From Bradyrhizobium manausense (GTDB lineage Bacteria; Pseudomonadota; Alphaproteobacteria; Rhizobiales; Xanthobacteraceae), in contig NZ_LJYG01000085.1 in assembly GCF_001440035.1 (NCBI RefSeq), positions 142,779 through 197,023 on the forward strand: DNA of 54,245 bases, given 5' to 3'. Every line of letters starts with the position of its first letter. The stretch's first letter is position 1. Of this stretch, positions 8,220 through 16,644 are shown piece by piece. The notes below the pieces were generated by a model, which saw only the letters and a program-made list of their open reading frames with translations, did no database searches and had not been told where the DNA came from. Both the position numbers and the translations under genes were made by a program.

Positions 8220-9764
8220 ATGCCTGCCTCGACGAAAGATCAAACAGCCATCCAGGAACGGATCTTCCAAGTGCTGGCTGGGCATCCAGGGGTGACGCGG
8301 ATCGATACGCACGGCGCCTCGGTCTTTCTCGACGGCGATCGCGCGTTAAAGATCAAACGAGCCGTGCGATTTCCCTTCCTCGACTATTCGACGCTCGAGA
8401 AGCGCAAGGCGGCCTGCGAGGAGGAAATCCGGATCAACCGGCCATTGGCGCCGCAGATCTATCACGGGGTCATCGCGATCACCGAGGAGCCCGACGGTTC
8501 GGTGGCGGTCGACGGCCGTGGACGACCGATCGAGTATGCGGTCGACATGTCGCGCTTCGACGAAAACCGGACGCTGGACCATCTGGCCAAGGCCGGTCCG
8601 CTGGATGCAGACCTCTCCATGGCCGTCGCCGCGGCGATCGCAGCTTCGCACACCGCGACATCGCCCGCCAACCGGGAAGAGTGGGTCTCTTCCATCCCCG
8701 CGCTGATCGAGGGCAACAGCGACGGCCTGCGAAGCGACAACCATTTCGACGCGGCAGCGATCGAACAACTCGGCAAAGCTTCGCGCGAGGCATTTGTGCG
8801 CGTACGTCCCCTGCTCGAGGAACGCCATCGTCAGGGCTTCGTACGGCGCTGCCATGGCGATCTGCATCTCGCCAATATCGTGCTGATCGACCAGCGGCCC
8901 GTGCTGTTCGACGCCATCGAATTCGACGCGCGGATGGCAACAGTCGACGTGCTCTACGACCTGGCATTCACGCTGATGGACCTGCTCCGTCACGACCAGC
9001 CCGTTGCCGCCAACGCCGTCTTGAACGGGTATCTTGCCGCGACACCGCCCGGAAATCTGGACGCGCTTGCCGCCTTGCCGTTGTTCATGTCGATCCGGGC
9101 TGCAATCCGCGCCCAGGTAGCCGTGGCGCGGTTGAAGCTCCCGCATGCCAGCGAGCCCGATATCCTCGATGATGCTCGCCGCTATTTCGACCTTGCGCGT
9201 AAGCTGATCCAGCCTGCCGCTCCCCGCCTGATCGCGGTGGGCGGACTGTCTGGCACCGGCAAGTCAGTTCTAGCGCGCGCACTCGCGCCGACCATCGCGC
9301 CGCAGCCGGGGGCCGTCGTGTTGCGGAGCGACGTCATTCGCAAGCAGATGTTCGGGGTCGCCGAGACGGAGCGGCTGCCGCCATCTGCCTATACGCCCGA
9401 GCTTGCCGAACGGGTCTACGCAACACTGGCCGGGCACACCCGCCGCATAATGGCACAGGGCCATTCCGTGGTCGTCGACGGCGTATTTGCCCGCGACTTC
9501 GAAAGAGACGCTTTCGCCAAGCTAGCCCGGGATTGCCACGTGCCTTTCACCGGCCTTTTCCTGGTCGCCGACCTGGCGACACGGCAGGCCCGAATCGGTG
9601 GTCGCAGCAGTGATGCATCGGATGCCACGCAACAGGTTGCCGCGTTGCAAGAGCATTATAATATCGGCCACATCGGTTGGGCGACCATCGACGCGTCCGG
9701 AACGCAAGCGCAGACGCTCCAGAGCTGCCGGGACGCGATCGCTAAGGATAGCAAGGCAATCTGA
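8220..9764 (+). CDS. Aminoglycoside phosphotransferase-like/AAA P-loop kinase fusion
   Basis: This is a 514-aa two-domain protein. The first 330 residues or so resemble an APH/choline-kinase fold, with the catalytic loop CHGDLHLANIVL followed by the metal-binding FDAIEFD. The last 170 residues form a P-loop kinase domain with Walker A GLSGTGKS. Such fusions are common in Proteobacteria and often annotated as bifunctional; their substrates are not established. An in-frame GTG at 8211 is an alternative start. It sits in the same FNR/FixK-type operon as the alcohol dehydrogenase, so a low-oxygen or stress role is inferred from context only. Confidence 0.88.
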   Translation: MPASTKDQTAIQERIFQVLAGHPGVTRIDTHGASVFLDGDRALKIKRAVRFPFLDYSTLEKRKAACEEEIRINRPLAPQIYHGVIAITEEPDGSVAVDGRGRPIEYAVDMSRFDENRTLDHLAKAGPLDADLSMAVAAAIAASHTATSPANREEWVSSIPALIEGNSDGLRSDNHFDAAAIEQLGKASREAFVRVRPLLEERHRQGFVRRCHGDLHLANIVLIDQRPVLFDAIEFDARMATVDVLYDLAFTLMDLLRHDQPVAANAVLNGYLAATPPGNLDALAALPLFMSIRAAIRAQVAVARLKLPHASEPDILDDARRYFDLARKLIQPAAPRLIAVGGLSGTGKSVLARALAPTIAPQPGAVVLRSDVIRKQMFGVAETERLPPSAYTPELAERVYATLAGHTRRIMAQGHSVVVDGVFARDFERDAFAKLARDCHVPFTGLFLVADLATRQARIGGRSSDASDATQQVAALQEHYNIGHIGWATIDASGTQAQTLQSCRDAIAKDSKAI

Positions 9765-10751
9765 TTGGCGCGGGCTAGGATGGCGCGACCCACCAGGAGT
9801 TCGAAGGCGACCGCCGGTGCGAAGCCGGCGGCAAGCAATACGCTGCCCGGCCGCCTGAGCCCCGGCATGGCCTGCGACACAGCCTTCCGGATCATCGCGC
9901 GCCGTCACCTCGCAGCCGTCCTTGCCCAGCACGACGGCACCTGCCGTGGCGATCCGGACGCACTGCACGAGATCCGAATCGCGCTGACCCATTTGCGGAC
10001 TGCAATTCGCTTCTTTTCGCCTATGGTCGACGATGCGTTGCGCCCCGAAGTCTGGGCCGAGTTGAAGTGGCTGAATAGTCAGCTCGGCATGGTGCGTGAC
10101 CTCGACGTCGCCATTGAACGCATCACGTCCGAGGCCGGCGGCGAGCTCGCCGTCATCGCCGAACTCCAGCACTGGGAGGAGAAGCGCGCCGAAAGCCATC
10201 GTCTGCTGGCCCGTGCGCTGCAGTCGGCACGGTATCGTCGGCTGGTCGAACAGACCTCGAACTGGATCGAGAGCGGCCCCTGGTCGACGCGCCGTAGCAA
10301 AGTGGCCATCCGACTACGCCGCTGCCCGCTCGCCGACCACGCGACGGCACAGCTGACCGAATGGGAAAGGACGCTGCTCAGGAAGGCCAAAAGGCTGCAC
10401 AAGCTTGATGTCGAGAAGCGGCACAAGCTGCGGATTCTCAACAAGCGGCTGACCTATTCGATCGAGTCGCTCGAGGATCTGTTCGCAGGCACGTCACAGA
10501 CGAAGCAGAAGTCGATCCTCAAGCAATTGCGCAAGGCGCAAAAGTCCCTCGGACAGCTGAACGACGATGCGCGCGGCCAGACACTGGCCGCGTCGTTGAA
10601 CGAGGCCGTTCCCGAAGCCGGCATCCGCTTTCTCGACCGCGACCGGGAGAAGAAACTGTTGCAGACTGCTTCGACCGCGTATCGCAAATTGAACAAGGCC
10701 AAGCCCTTCCGCTCCTCCGATCTGACGCCGGACGCGGAGCCTGAGGACTAG
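9765..10751 (+). CDS. CHAD domain-containing protein
   Basis: This 328-aa, strongly alpha-helical protein is rich in His, Arg and Lys and has the CHAD pattern of conserved histidines (DALHEIRIALTHLRTAIRFF and KRHKLRILNKRLTY). CHAD domains bind inorganic polyphosphate, and some members localise to polyphosphate granules. Placing it next to a PHA synthase in a low-oxygen block suggests storage-granule biology, which is an inference. The TTG at 9765 has AAGG 8 nt upstream and starts right after the previous stop; an ATG at 9780 has a poorer ribosome site. The 3' end overlaps the convergent PHA synthase by 4 bp. Confidence 0.88.
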   Translation: MARARMARPTRSSKATAGAKPAASNTLPGRLSPGMACDTAFRIIARRHLAAVLAQHDGTCRGDPDALHEIRIALTHLRTAIRFFSPMVDDALRPEVWAELKWLNSQLGMVRDLDVAIERITSEAGGELAVIAELQHWEEKRAESHRLLARALQSARYRRLVEQTSNWIESGPWSTRRSKVAIRLRRCPLADHATAQLTEWERTLLRKAKRLHKLDVEKRHKLRILNKRLTYSIESLEDLFAGTSQTKQKSILKQLRKAQKSLGQLNDDARGQTLAASLNEAVPEAGIRFLDRDREKKLLQTASTAYRKLNKAKPFRSSDLTPDAEPED

Positions 10752-12592
10752 GTGCGGATGTAGTCGCCGGGAGCATCGGGCAGGCCGCTGAGATCGCCAT
10801 ATCCGATCCGCGGCGGATCACAGAGCGCGCCGGATCTCGCGACGAGCCAGCGGGTCCACTCCGGCCACCACGATCCCTCGACATGGGGCGCCAGCTTCAG
10901 CCATTCATCCGGGCCGACATAGGGCTCGTCTGCAGCCTTGGTCATCACCTGATAGCTGTGCCCGGGCTCGTCGGGCGGCGCGACGACGCCTGCGTTGTGG
11001 CCGCCACTAGTCAATAGAAAGGTCAGATCAGCATCGACCTGATAGTGGAGCTTGTGCACAGATCGCCACGGCGCCACGTGATCAGTGATCGTACCGACCG
11101 CGAACATCGGCGTATGAATGTCGGAGAGCGAGATGTTCCGGCCTTCCACAAGGTAACGTCCTTCGGCGAGATCATTGTCAAGGAACAGCTTGCGCAGATA
11201 TTCCGAATGCATGCGATAGGGTAATCGCGTTGCGTCCGCATTCCAAGCCATCAGATCGCTCGGCGGCGCCGCGTCGCCCATCAGGTAGTCGCGCGACAGC
11301 CGCGACCAGATCAGGTCGTTGGAACGGAGCAGCGCGAACGCGGCGGCCATCTGTGCCGTATCCAGATAGCCTCGCTGCGACATCACGTCTTCAAGGAAGG
11401 CGACTTGGCTCTCATTGATGAAGAGCGTCAGCTCGCCGGCTTCGGTGAAGTCGGTCTGCGCCGCCAGAAGCGTGATGGTGCCCAGGCGATCATCGCCGTC
11501 GCGCGCCATTGCAGCGGCAGCAATGGACAGCAAAGTGCCGCCAAGACAATAACCGAGCGCATGGGCTTTCTGCCCGGGCAGGATTCGGCCAATCGCATCC
11601 AGCGCGGCCATCACTCCCAGCTTGCGGTAGTCGTCAAACGCAACATTCCGATCTCTGGCGTCCGGATTGCGCCAGGAGATTGCAAACACGGTAAAGCCCT
11701 GTTCGGTGAGAAATTTGACCAGCGAATTCTGCGGCGACAGATCGAGGATGTAGTATTTCATGATCCAGGCCGGCACGATCATGATCGGCTCAGGCCGCAC
11801 TTTTGCCGTCGTCGGTTGATACTGGATCAATTCGATCAGCGCATTGCGGTAGACGACCTTGCCAGGCGACGCCGCAACCGTCTGCCCGACGACGAACTGG
11901 TGATTTGTAGCGGGCTTTGCTTCCAAGAGCATCCGCATGAGATCGCCGCACCAATTCTGCCAGCCAAAGACAAAATTCTCTCCGCCGCTTTGAAACGCCT
12001 TCTCCAACACCTCTGGGTTTGTTGCGGCGAAATTCGACGGCGCAAGCATGTCCAGCACCTGGCGCATCGAGAATTCGACGATGGCTTCGTTCGCATGCGA
12101 GACGCCTCGCACACCCGTCGTGGCATCGTGCCACCAGCGCTCGCCGAGCAAAAACGCCTGCGCAAGAAGATTGAAGGGCGGCGCTTCCCATTGCGGCTCC
12201 CCGAAACGACGGTCCCGCTTCTCTGGCCCGATCACCGACCAGGGTGCTAGCCCCGCTGCCGTCGCGTGCGTAGCTGCTTCCAGCAACCGGCTGCTATCAC
12301 GAATGACATTGTTGGCGATCTCCATCCGTCGCTGCGGCGCCCACGCGAGATGAGAACTCCAATCGAGCCAGGCCAGCATCAAGGCGGTCGGCGAAAGCCC
12401 GCCCGTGAACCGCGCCAGCATCGCATGGAACATGCGGTCTAGAGGATAGCATTCCGATGCCGGCTCGGTGGTCGACGTCTCTCCGGTTGAATTGCTGCTT
12501 GTCGCAGACGAGGCGGCGCCAACCACCGGCTCGACCGATGACGCTGGCAACACCGGCTCTGCCGTCCGAGGAAGGATCTGTACGATGCTCAT
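10748..12592 (-). CDS. phaC: Class I-type poly(3-hydroxyalkanoate) synthase
   Basis: This 614-aa protein polymerises hydroxyacyl-CoA into PHA. The lipase-like box GYCLGG carries the nucleophilic cysteine (about residue 348). The aspartate in TDHVAPW (about 503) and the histidine in SGGHNAG (about 530) complete the triad. The N-terminal PhaC domain includes the expected QNWCGDLMR-type tryptophan-rich segment. I choose the ATG at 12592: the upstream ATG at 12622 would coincide with the transcript start predicted from the FNR/FixK-type box at 12658. No PhaA, PhaB or PhaR genes are adjacent, so this may be one of several PHA synthases in the genome. Confidence 0.93.
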   Translation of the reverse strand: MSIVQILPRTAEPVLPASSVEPVVGAASSATSSNSTGETSTTEPASECYPLDRMFHAMLARFTGGLSPTALMLAWLDWSSHLAWAPQRRMEIANNVIRDSSRLLEAATHATAAGLAPWSVIGPEKRDRRFGEPQWEAPPFNLLAQAFLLGERWWHDATTGVRGVSHANEAIVEFSMRQVLDMLAPSNFAATNPEVLEKAFQSGGENFVFGWQNWCGDLMRMLLEAKPATNHQFVVGQTVAASPGKVVYRNALIELIQYQPTTAKVRPEPIMIVPAWIMKYYILDLSPQNSLVKFLTEQGFTVFAISWRNPDARDRNVAFDDYRKLGVMAALDAIGRILPGQKAHALGYCLGGTLLSIAAAAMARDGDDRLGTITLLAAQTDFTEAGELTLFINESQVAFLEDVMSQRGYLDTAQMAAAFALLRSNDLIWSRLSRDYLMGDAAPPSDLMAWNADATRLPYRMHSEYLRKLFLDNDLAEGRYLVEGRNISLSDIHTPMFAVGTITDHVAPWRSVHKLHYQVDADLTFLLTSGGHNAGVVAPPDEPGHSYQVMTKAADEPYVGPDEWLKLAPHVEGSWWPEWTRWLVARSGALCDPPRIGYGDLSGLPDAPGDYIRT

Positions 12593-12657
12593 GGCCAAGG
12601 ATTCTCGTGCGCTTCTACTCATTGCGCGGCAGGATATGGCCCCCCGCCCGGGAAACG

Positions 12658-12671
12658 TTGAGCTGCATCAA
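12658..12671 (-). promoter_or_regulatory. FNR/FixK-type box for phaC
   Basis: The sequence is TTGAGCTGCATCAA, a perfect TTGA-N6-TCAA pair. Its centre is 72 nt from the ATG at 12592. A -41.5 placement gives a start near 12623 and a TATCCT -10-like hexamer at 12636-12631 on the minus strand. Confidence 0.7.
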
Positions 12672-12721
12672 TTGCAGAGATTGATCACAATCGCTCAACC
12701 AGGACGTACCGAGCTCACGTC

Positions 12722-12735
12722 TTGACATGCGTCAA
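12722..12735 (+). promoter_or_regulatory. FNR/FixK-type box for the CBS-BON gene
   Basis: The sequence is TTGACATGCGTCAA, a perfect TTGA-N6-TCAA pair, centred 71 nt upstream of the ATG at 12800. A -41.5 placement gives a start near 12770, with TAGATT around 12757-12762 as a possible -10 hexamer. Confidence 0.75.
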
Positions 12736-12799
12736 ACCATACCGCCGGGCACGATCTAGATTTCAGCTATCAAAATTTGACAAGCTAGCGGAGCATTCC

Positions 12800-13528
12800 A
12801 TGCGCGCCCACCAGATCATGACCCGGTCGGTTATCTCGGTCACACCCGATACCAGCATCGTCGAAGCGGCCAACATCATGTTGAAGCGTCATGTCAGCGG
12901 CCTTACCGTAGTCGACGACGGTGGCAAGCTGGTCGGCGTGGTCTCGGAGGGCGACTTCATCCGCCGAAGCGAGATCGGTACCGGGCGCAAACGCGGACGC
13001 TGGTTGCAGTTCATCCTCGGGCCCGGCAAGTCGGCCAGTGACTTCGTCCACGAGCACGGCCGCAAGGTTTCCGAAGTGATGACCGCATCGCCCGTAACCA
13101 TCACCGAGGATACTGCGCTCGCCGAGATCGTCGAGCTGATGGAACAGAACAACGTGAAGCGCCTGCCGGTGATCCGCGGCGACAAGGTCGTCGGTATCGT
13201 GTCGCGCGCCAACCTGCTGCAGGCAGTGGCTGGCCTCGCCCGCGAGGTGCCGGATCCGACTGCCGACGACGATCACATCCGCGGTCGCATCATCGATGCC
13301 ATGGAGAAGAACGACTGGTGCCCGTTCGGGCTGAACGTCATCGTGCGCGATGGTATCGTTCACTTGAGCGGCGTCATCACCGAGGAGCGGGCGCGACAGG
13401 CAGCGGTCGTCGCCGCCGAGAACGTCGAGGGCGTCAAAAAGGTGCACGACCATCTCTGCTGGGTCGACACCATGTCAGGCGTGTATCTGAACTCGCCCGA
13501 GGATGACGATCTCGCCAAAGCAAGCTGA
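12800..13528 (+). CDS. Tandem CBS domain protein with C-terminal BON domain
   Basis: This 242-aa protein has two CBS motifs (from MTRSVISVTPDTSIVEAAN and MTASPVTITEDTALAEIVE), followed by a BON domain (about residues 165-230, with DGIVHLSGVITEE). CBS pairs usually bind adenine nucleotides and BON domains are linked to membranes or phospholipid. No effector domain is present, so the partner is unknown. The ATG at 12800 has GGAG 6 nt upstream. Proteins of this build recur in low-oxygen regulons. The FNR/FixK-type box 71 nt upstream supports that here. Confidence 0.92.
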   Translation: MRAHQIMTRSVISVTPDTSIVEAANIMLKRHVSGLTVVDDGGKLVGVVSEGDFIRRSEIGTGRKRGRWLQFILGPGKSASDFVHEHGRKVSEVMTASPVTITEDTALAEIVELMEQNNVKRLPVIRGDKVVGIVSRANLLQAVAGLAREVPDPTADDDHIRGRIIDAMEKNDWCPFGLNVIVRDGIVHLSGVITEERARQAAVVAAENVEGVKKVHDHLCWVDTMSGVYLNSPEDDDLAKAS

Positions 13529-13552
13529 GTCGGGAACTTGCGCGCGAGATAC

Positions 13553-14017
13553 TCAGCGGGGAATGACGGCGGTGGCCTCGATCTCGACGCGCGCCGCCTT
13601 CTCGACCAGACGCACGACCTGGACCAGCGCCATCGCTGGATAGTGCGCACCGAAGATTGCGCGATAGATCTTGCCGAGCTCCTTCAGATTTGTCAGGTAT
13701 TCCTCCATGTCGACGACGTACCAGGTCAAGCGCACCAGATGCTCGGGCCGCGCACCGGCCTCGGCCAAAATCTCGGCAATGTTGGTCAGGGTCTGGCGCA
13801 CCTGCGCTAGAAACCCGGCGGCGAGACGCTCCTGGGCATCCCAACCGATTACACCACCCGTGACCACAATGCGTCCCTCGACGGCCATGCCGTTGGCATA
13901 ACCCTTCGGCATCGGCCAGCCGGAGGGATGGAGCACCTGCGCCCTGGGGCTGGCATCATCCTCGGCAGCAGTTGGTAGCACTGCAAGCTGCGGGCCTTTC
14001 GGCGTTGTCACGGACAA
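13553..14017 (-). CDS. RidA (YjgF/UK114) family protein
   Basis: This 154-aa protein has the RidA fold signature: ANGMAVEGRIVVTGGVIGWD near the start of the domain and VRLTWYVVDMEEY plus EIEATAVIPR near the end. RidA proteins hydrolyse reactive imines/enamines to ketones and ammonia. The C-terminal arginine/glutamate pattern of active members appears retained (EIEA). It is 16 bp downstream of a benzoate/2-aminobenzoate-CoA-ligase-like gene on the same strand. The aerobic 2-aminobenzoyl-CoA gene clusters of Azoarcus also carry such a gene. A role in handling an imine formed during ring or side-chain breakdown is inferred. Confidence 0.9.
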   Translation of the reverse strand: MSVTTPKGPQLAVLPTAAEDDASPRAQVLHPSGWPMPKGYANGMAVEGRIVVTGGVIGWDAQERLAAGFLAQVRQTLTNIAEILAEAGARPEHLVRLTWYVVDMEEYLTNLKELGKIYRAIFGAHYPAMALVQVVRLVEKAARVEIEATAVIPR

Positions 14018-14033
14018 TTCTTGATCCTTTATC

Positions 14034-15725
14034 TCATTCTGCCGCGACGCCCGAGGACGTAGCAGCCGCCTGCGCCAGTTGTCGCAAGGCGAAGCGCTTC
14101 AATTTGCCGGTCTCGGTCTTCGGCAGCTGTGTCACGAACTCGATCGCGCGCGGGTACTTGTACGGCGCGATCTCGCGTTTGACATGTTCCTGCAACTCGG
14201 CCGCGAGCTTTGCATCCGGCGTCACGCCGGGGGCGGCTATGACATAGGCCTTCACGATCATTCCGCGCGCCTCGTCCGGCGCACCGACGACCCCGCACTC
14301 GGCAACCGCAGGATGCGTGAGCAAGGCCGCTTCCACATCCGTGCCCGCGATATTATAACCGGCTGACACGATCATGTCGTCAGAGCGCGACTGGTACCAG
14401 AAGTAGCCGTCGGTATCCATCAAATAGGTGTCACCGGTGATGTTCCACCCGTTCTGGACGTATTTGCGTTGTCGCTCGTCGGCGAGATAACGGCAGCCGG
14501 TCGGCCCGCGCACGGCGAGCTTCCCTATCGTGCCTGGCGGCAACTCGTTGCCATCGTCATCGACGATCTTTGCCTCATAGCCGGGAACGGGCTTGCCGGT
14601 GGCGCCGGGACGAATCTCGTCCTCGGTCGCGCTGATGAAGATGTGAAGCAGCTCAGTCGAGCCGATGCCGTCCATCAGCTTGATGCCGGTCGCTTTCAGC
14701 CAGGCGTCGAATGTCGGCTTGGGCAACGTCTCGCCGGCGGAGACGCACTTTCGCAGTGAAGAGATGTCGCGGCCTGCAAGCTTGCCGATCATGGCGCGGT
14801 AAGCCGTCGGCGCCGTGAAGCAGACCGTGATCTTGTACTTTTCGATCGCCGAAAGGATGTCATCGGGCGTCGTCTTCTCCAGCACAACAAACGACGCGCC
14901 GATATGCATCGGGAACAGTACGCCACCGAAACCGAAGGTGAACGCAAGCGGCGCTGAGCCGACGAAGCGATCCCTCTGCTCGGCCCGCAAGATGTTGCGT
15001 GCATAGCCGTCACACACCGCCAGCATGTCGCGGTGGAAATGCATGGTGCCCTTAGGATCGCCGGTCGTGCCCGACGTAAAGGCTATCAGACAGATATCAT
15101 CGGCTGCAGTATCAACCGCCGTGAACTCAGCGCTGGCATCCGCGATCAGCGCCTCTAGCGAGTCCGGGGCGCCATTACCCCAATAGACCACATGCTTGAG
15201 ACCTGGTGCGACCAGCTTCGCCTTCTCCATCTCATCGGCAAGCTTTCCGTCACAGAGCGCGAGCGCGATCTCCGCCTTCTGAATCGGATAGGATAGCTCC
15301 TTGGCGCGCAGCAACGGCATTGTCGCCACGCAGATGCCGCCAGCCTTGATCACTGCGAGATAGGTCGCGACCATCATCGGACTGTTGGCGGAGCGCAGCA
15401 GCACGCGCCCGCCGGTGACGAGTCCGAGTTTGCCGACCAGCACATTGGCGATGCGGTTCACGAGCGTCTGCAACTCGCGATAGGTGTAGCTGACGGCGGG
15501 ACTGATGACACAGGGCGCATCCCCGTGCCCCTGCTCGACCCAGCGATCGAGGAAATAGCTGACGCAGTTCAATCGCGCCGGATAGTGCAGCTCCGGACGC
15601 GTGAAGATGAACTCCGGCCAGAGCTCAGACGGCGGCAGATGCTGCCGCGCAAACCTATCGACATGGGCGGTTGTGGCGTCGCCGTCATGCGAGCCCGAGA
15701 CTTGAACCTTGGCAGCGTTGGCCAT
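14034..15725 (-). CDS. Benzoate/2-aminobenzoate-CoA ligase-like AMP-forming ligase
   Basis: This 563-aa AMP-forming acyl-CoA ligase should activate an aromatic acid with ATP and CoA. Visible motifs are the P-loop-like IAFTSGTTGDPKGTMH, the adenylate motif DGIGSTELLHIF, the hinge YQSRSDDMIVSAGYNIAG and the C-terminal PKTETGK lysine motif (P-X4-GK). The N-terminal region (ELWPEFIFTRPELHYPARLN) is typical of the 2-aminobenzoate-CoA ligase branch. AAGGAG lies 7 nt before the ATG at 15725. A 22-bp AT-rich element shared with the promoter at 21467 lies 50 nt upstream. The true substrate may be another aromatic or heteroaromatic acid. Confidence 0.88.
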   Translation of the reverse strand: MANAAKVQVSGSHDGDATTAHVDRFARQHLPPSELWPEFIFTRPELHYPARLNCVSYFLDRWVEQGHGDAPCVISPAVSYTYRELQTLVNRIANVLVGKLGLVTGGRVLLRSANSPMMVATYLAVIKAGGICVATMPLLRAKELSYPIQKAEIALALCDGKLADEMEKAKLVAPGLKHVVYWGNGAPDSLEALIADASAEFTAVDTAADDICLIAFTSGTTGDPKGTMHFHRDMLAVCDGYARNILRAEQRDRFVGSAPLAFTFGFGGVLFPMHIGASFVVLEKTTPDDILSAIEKYKITVCFTAPTAYRAMIGKLAGRDISSLRKCVSAGETLPKPTFDAWLKATGIKLMDGIGSTELLHIFISATEDEIRPGATGKPVPGYEAKIVDDDGNELPPGTIGKLAVRGPTGCRYLADERQRKYVQNGWNITGDTYLMDTDGYFWYQSRSDDMIVSAGYNIAGTDVEAALLTHPAVAECGVVGAPDEARGMIVKAYVIAAPGVTPDAKLAAELQEHVKREIAPYKYPRAIEFVTQLPKTETGKLKRFALRQLAQAAATSSGVAAE

Positions 15726-15775
15726 CGCACGCTCCTTTGCGCATGGAAAGCACCCGGCAGTACCATCTGGAAAAC

Positions 15776-15797
15776 ATTTTATGCTTAAAACAATTTT
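15776..15797 (-). promoter_or_regulatory. Putative MarR operator/promoter element, copy A
   Basis: On the minus strand this reads AAAATTGTTTTAAGCATAAA followed by AT. It contains the palindrome TTTTA-AGCA-TAAAA. It differs at only two positions from the 22-bp element at 21467-21488, and both lie 50-60 nt upstream of a start codon in the same orientation. The AT-rich core could overlap a -10 hexamer, as a repressor site often does. Confidence 0.6.
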
Positions 15798-15873
15798 GCG
15801 CAATAGCGGATTTTGGACATCCCTCCATTTTCGTGCGGCAATGCGAAATGGGCGGACGCGCCGGCCGGTGGAC

Positions 15874-16392
15874 TTAAGGCTTGCGACGCACAGCAGATTT
15901 CTGCGCCGACGCCTTGGTCTTGGCCAGCAGCCGCATCAGCTCGCGCACATCCTTGGGCGTCAGGTCGGCAAAGAGATCGGCGATCCAGGTCTCGTGTTCC
16001 GAGGCCATCCTGCGAAACTCGGCACGACCAAGCTTGGTGAGGCGGATCACCTGGACGCGGCGGTCAGTCTCCGAGGTGCGGCGGTCGAGATGGCCGGATT
16101 CCACGAGGCGTTCGACCAGGCCAGTGACATTGCCATTGGACACCATCATGCGCTTTGAGACGTCCGACAGCGTCATGCCGTCGGGCGCCTTGTCGAGCTG
16201 CGCCATCAGATCGAAACGCGGAAGAGTGACGTCGAACCGCTGCCGCAGCCGGCCGCGGACCTCGCCCTCGATCAGGGTCGTGCAGGTGAGCAGACGCAAC
16301 CACAGCCGGAGCTCTTCGGCATGGTCCTCCGGAGTCTCGACGGCCTTGGTCTCGGAATCGAGCATTTTGATGCAATCACCCACGGCCGGCAT
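15874..16392 (-). CDS. MarR family transcriptional regulator
   Basis: This 172-aa protein has a MarR winged-helix domain with the recognition region MTLSDVSKRMMVSNGNVTGL and the wing residues TSETDRRVQVIRLT. MarR proteins of catabolic islands often repress operons and release DNA on binding an aromatic acid or its CoA thioester. It lies between the ligase gene and a divergent binding-protein gene. An operator-like element sits 24 bp upstream of its start, consistent with autoregulation. A start at the ATG at 16365 is also possible. Effector and targets are inferred from position and from shared DNA elements. Confidence 0.9.
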   Translation of the reverse strand: MPAVGDCIKMLDSETKAVETPEDHAEELRLWLRLLTCTTLIEGEVRGRLRQRFDVTLPRFDLMAQLDKAPDGMTLSDVSKRMMVSNGNVTGLVERLVESGHLDRRTSETDRRVQVIRLTKLGRAEFRRMASEHETWIADLFADLTPKDVRELMRLLAKTKASAQKSAVRRKP

Positions 16393-16416
16393 TGGCGCCG
16401 GCCCGGATTCCCCAAC

Positions 16417-16432
16417 GTTTTGAGCTTCAAAT
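16417..16432. promoter_or_regulatory. Putative MarR operator, copy B1
   Basis: The sequence is GTTTTGAGCTTCAAAT, with TTTGA...TCAAA arms. It matches the core of copy A (GTTTTAAGCATAAAAT) at 13 of 16 positions and lies just upstream of the marR start. Confidence 0.55.
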
Positions 16433-16485
16433 AAATCGACGCCGGCCGCAAGCCCAAAGCTGCAACAATCGATCGCACACGAATT

Positions 16486-16501
16486 TCTTTAGGCTTCAAA
16501 T
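16486..16501. promoter_or_regulatory. Putative MarR operator, copy B2
   Basis: The sequence is TCTTTAGGCTTCAAAT. It shares the 11-nt string GCTTCAAATAA with the region of copy B1 and lies 69 bp from it, in the gap before the LivK-type gene. Confidence 0.5.
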
Positions 16502-16644
16502 AATTGGCGCGCCGTTTGCATGCGCCGCTGCCCGCACGATGGCGGCGCCTGAGCTTGGCTTGCCGCGAGCGCCGTCGTCGGCATAAGCTTGGCTCGGAGT
16601 ACGCAGCTTGCAGCTGCAGGCGCAATCGTTACGGGGGATCAATC

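Noticed and set aside
12681..12700. A further FNR-like site (TTGATCACAATCGCTCAA)
   Set aside because: The half-sites are 10 bp apart instead of 6, so it does not fit the consensus.
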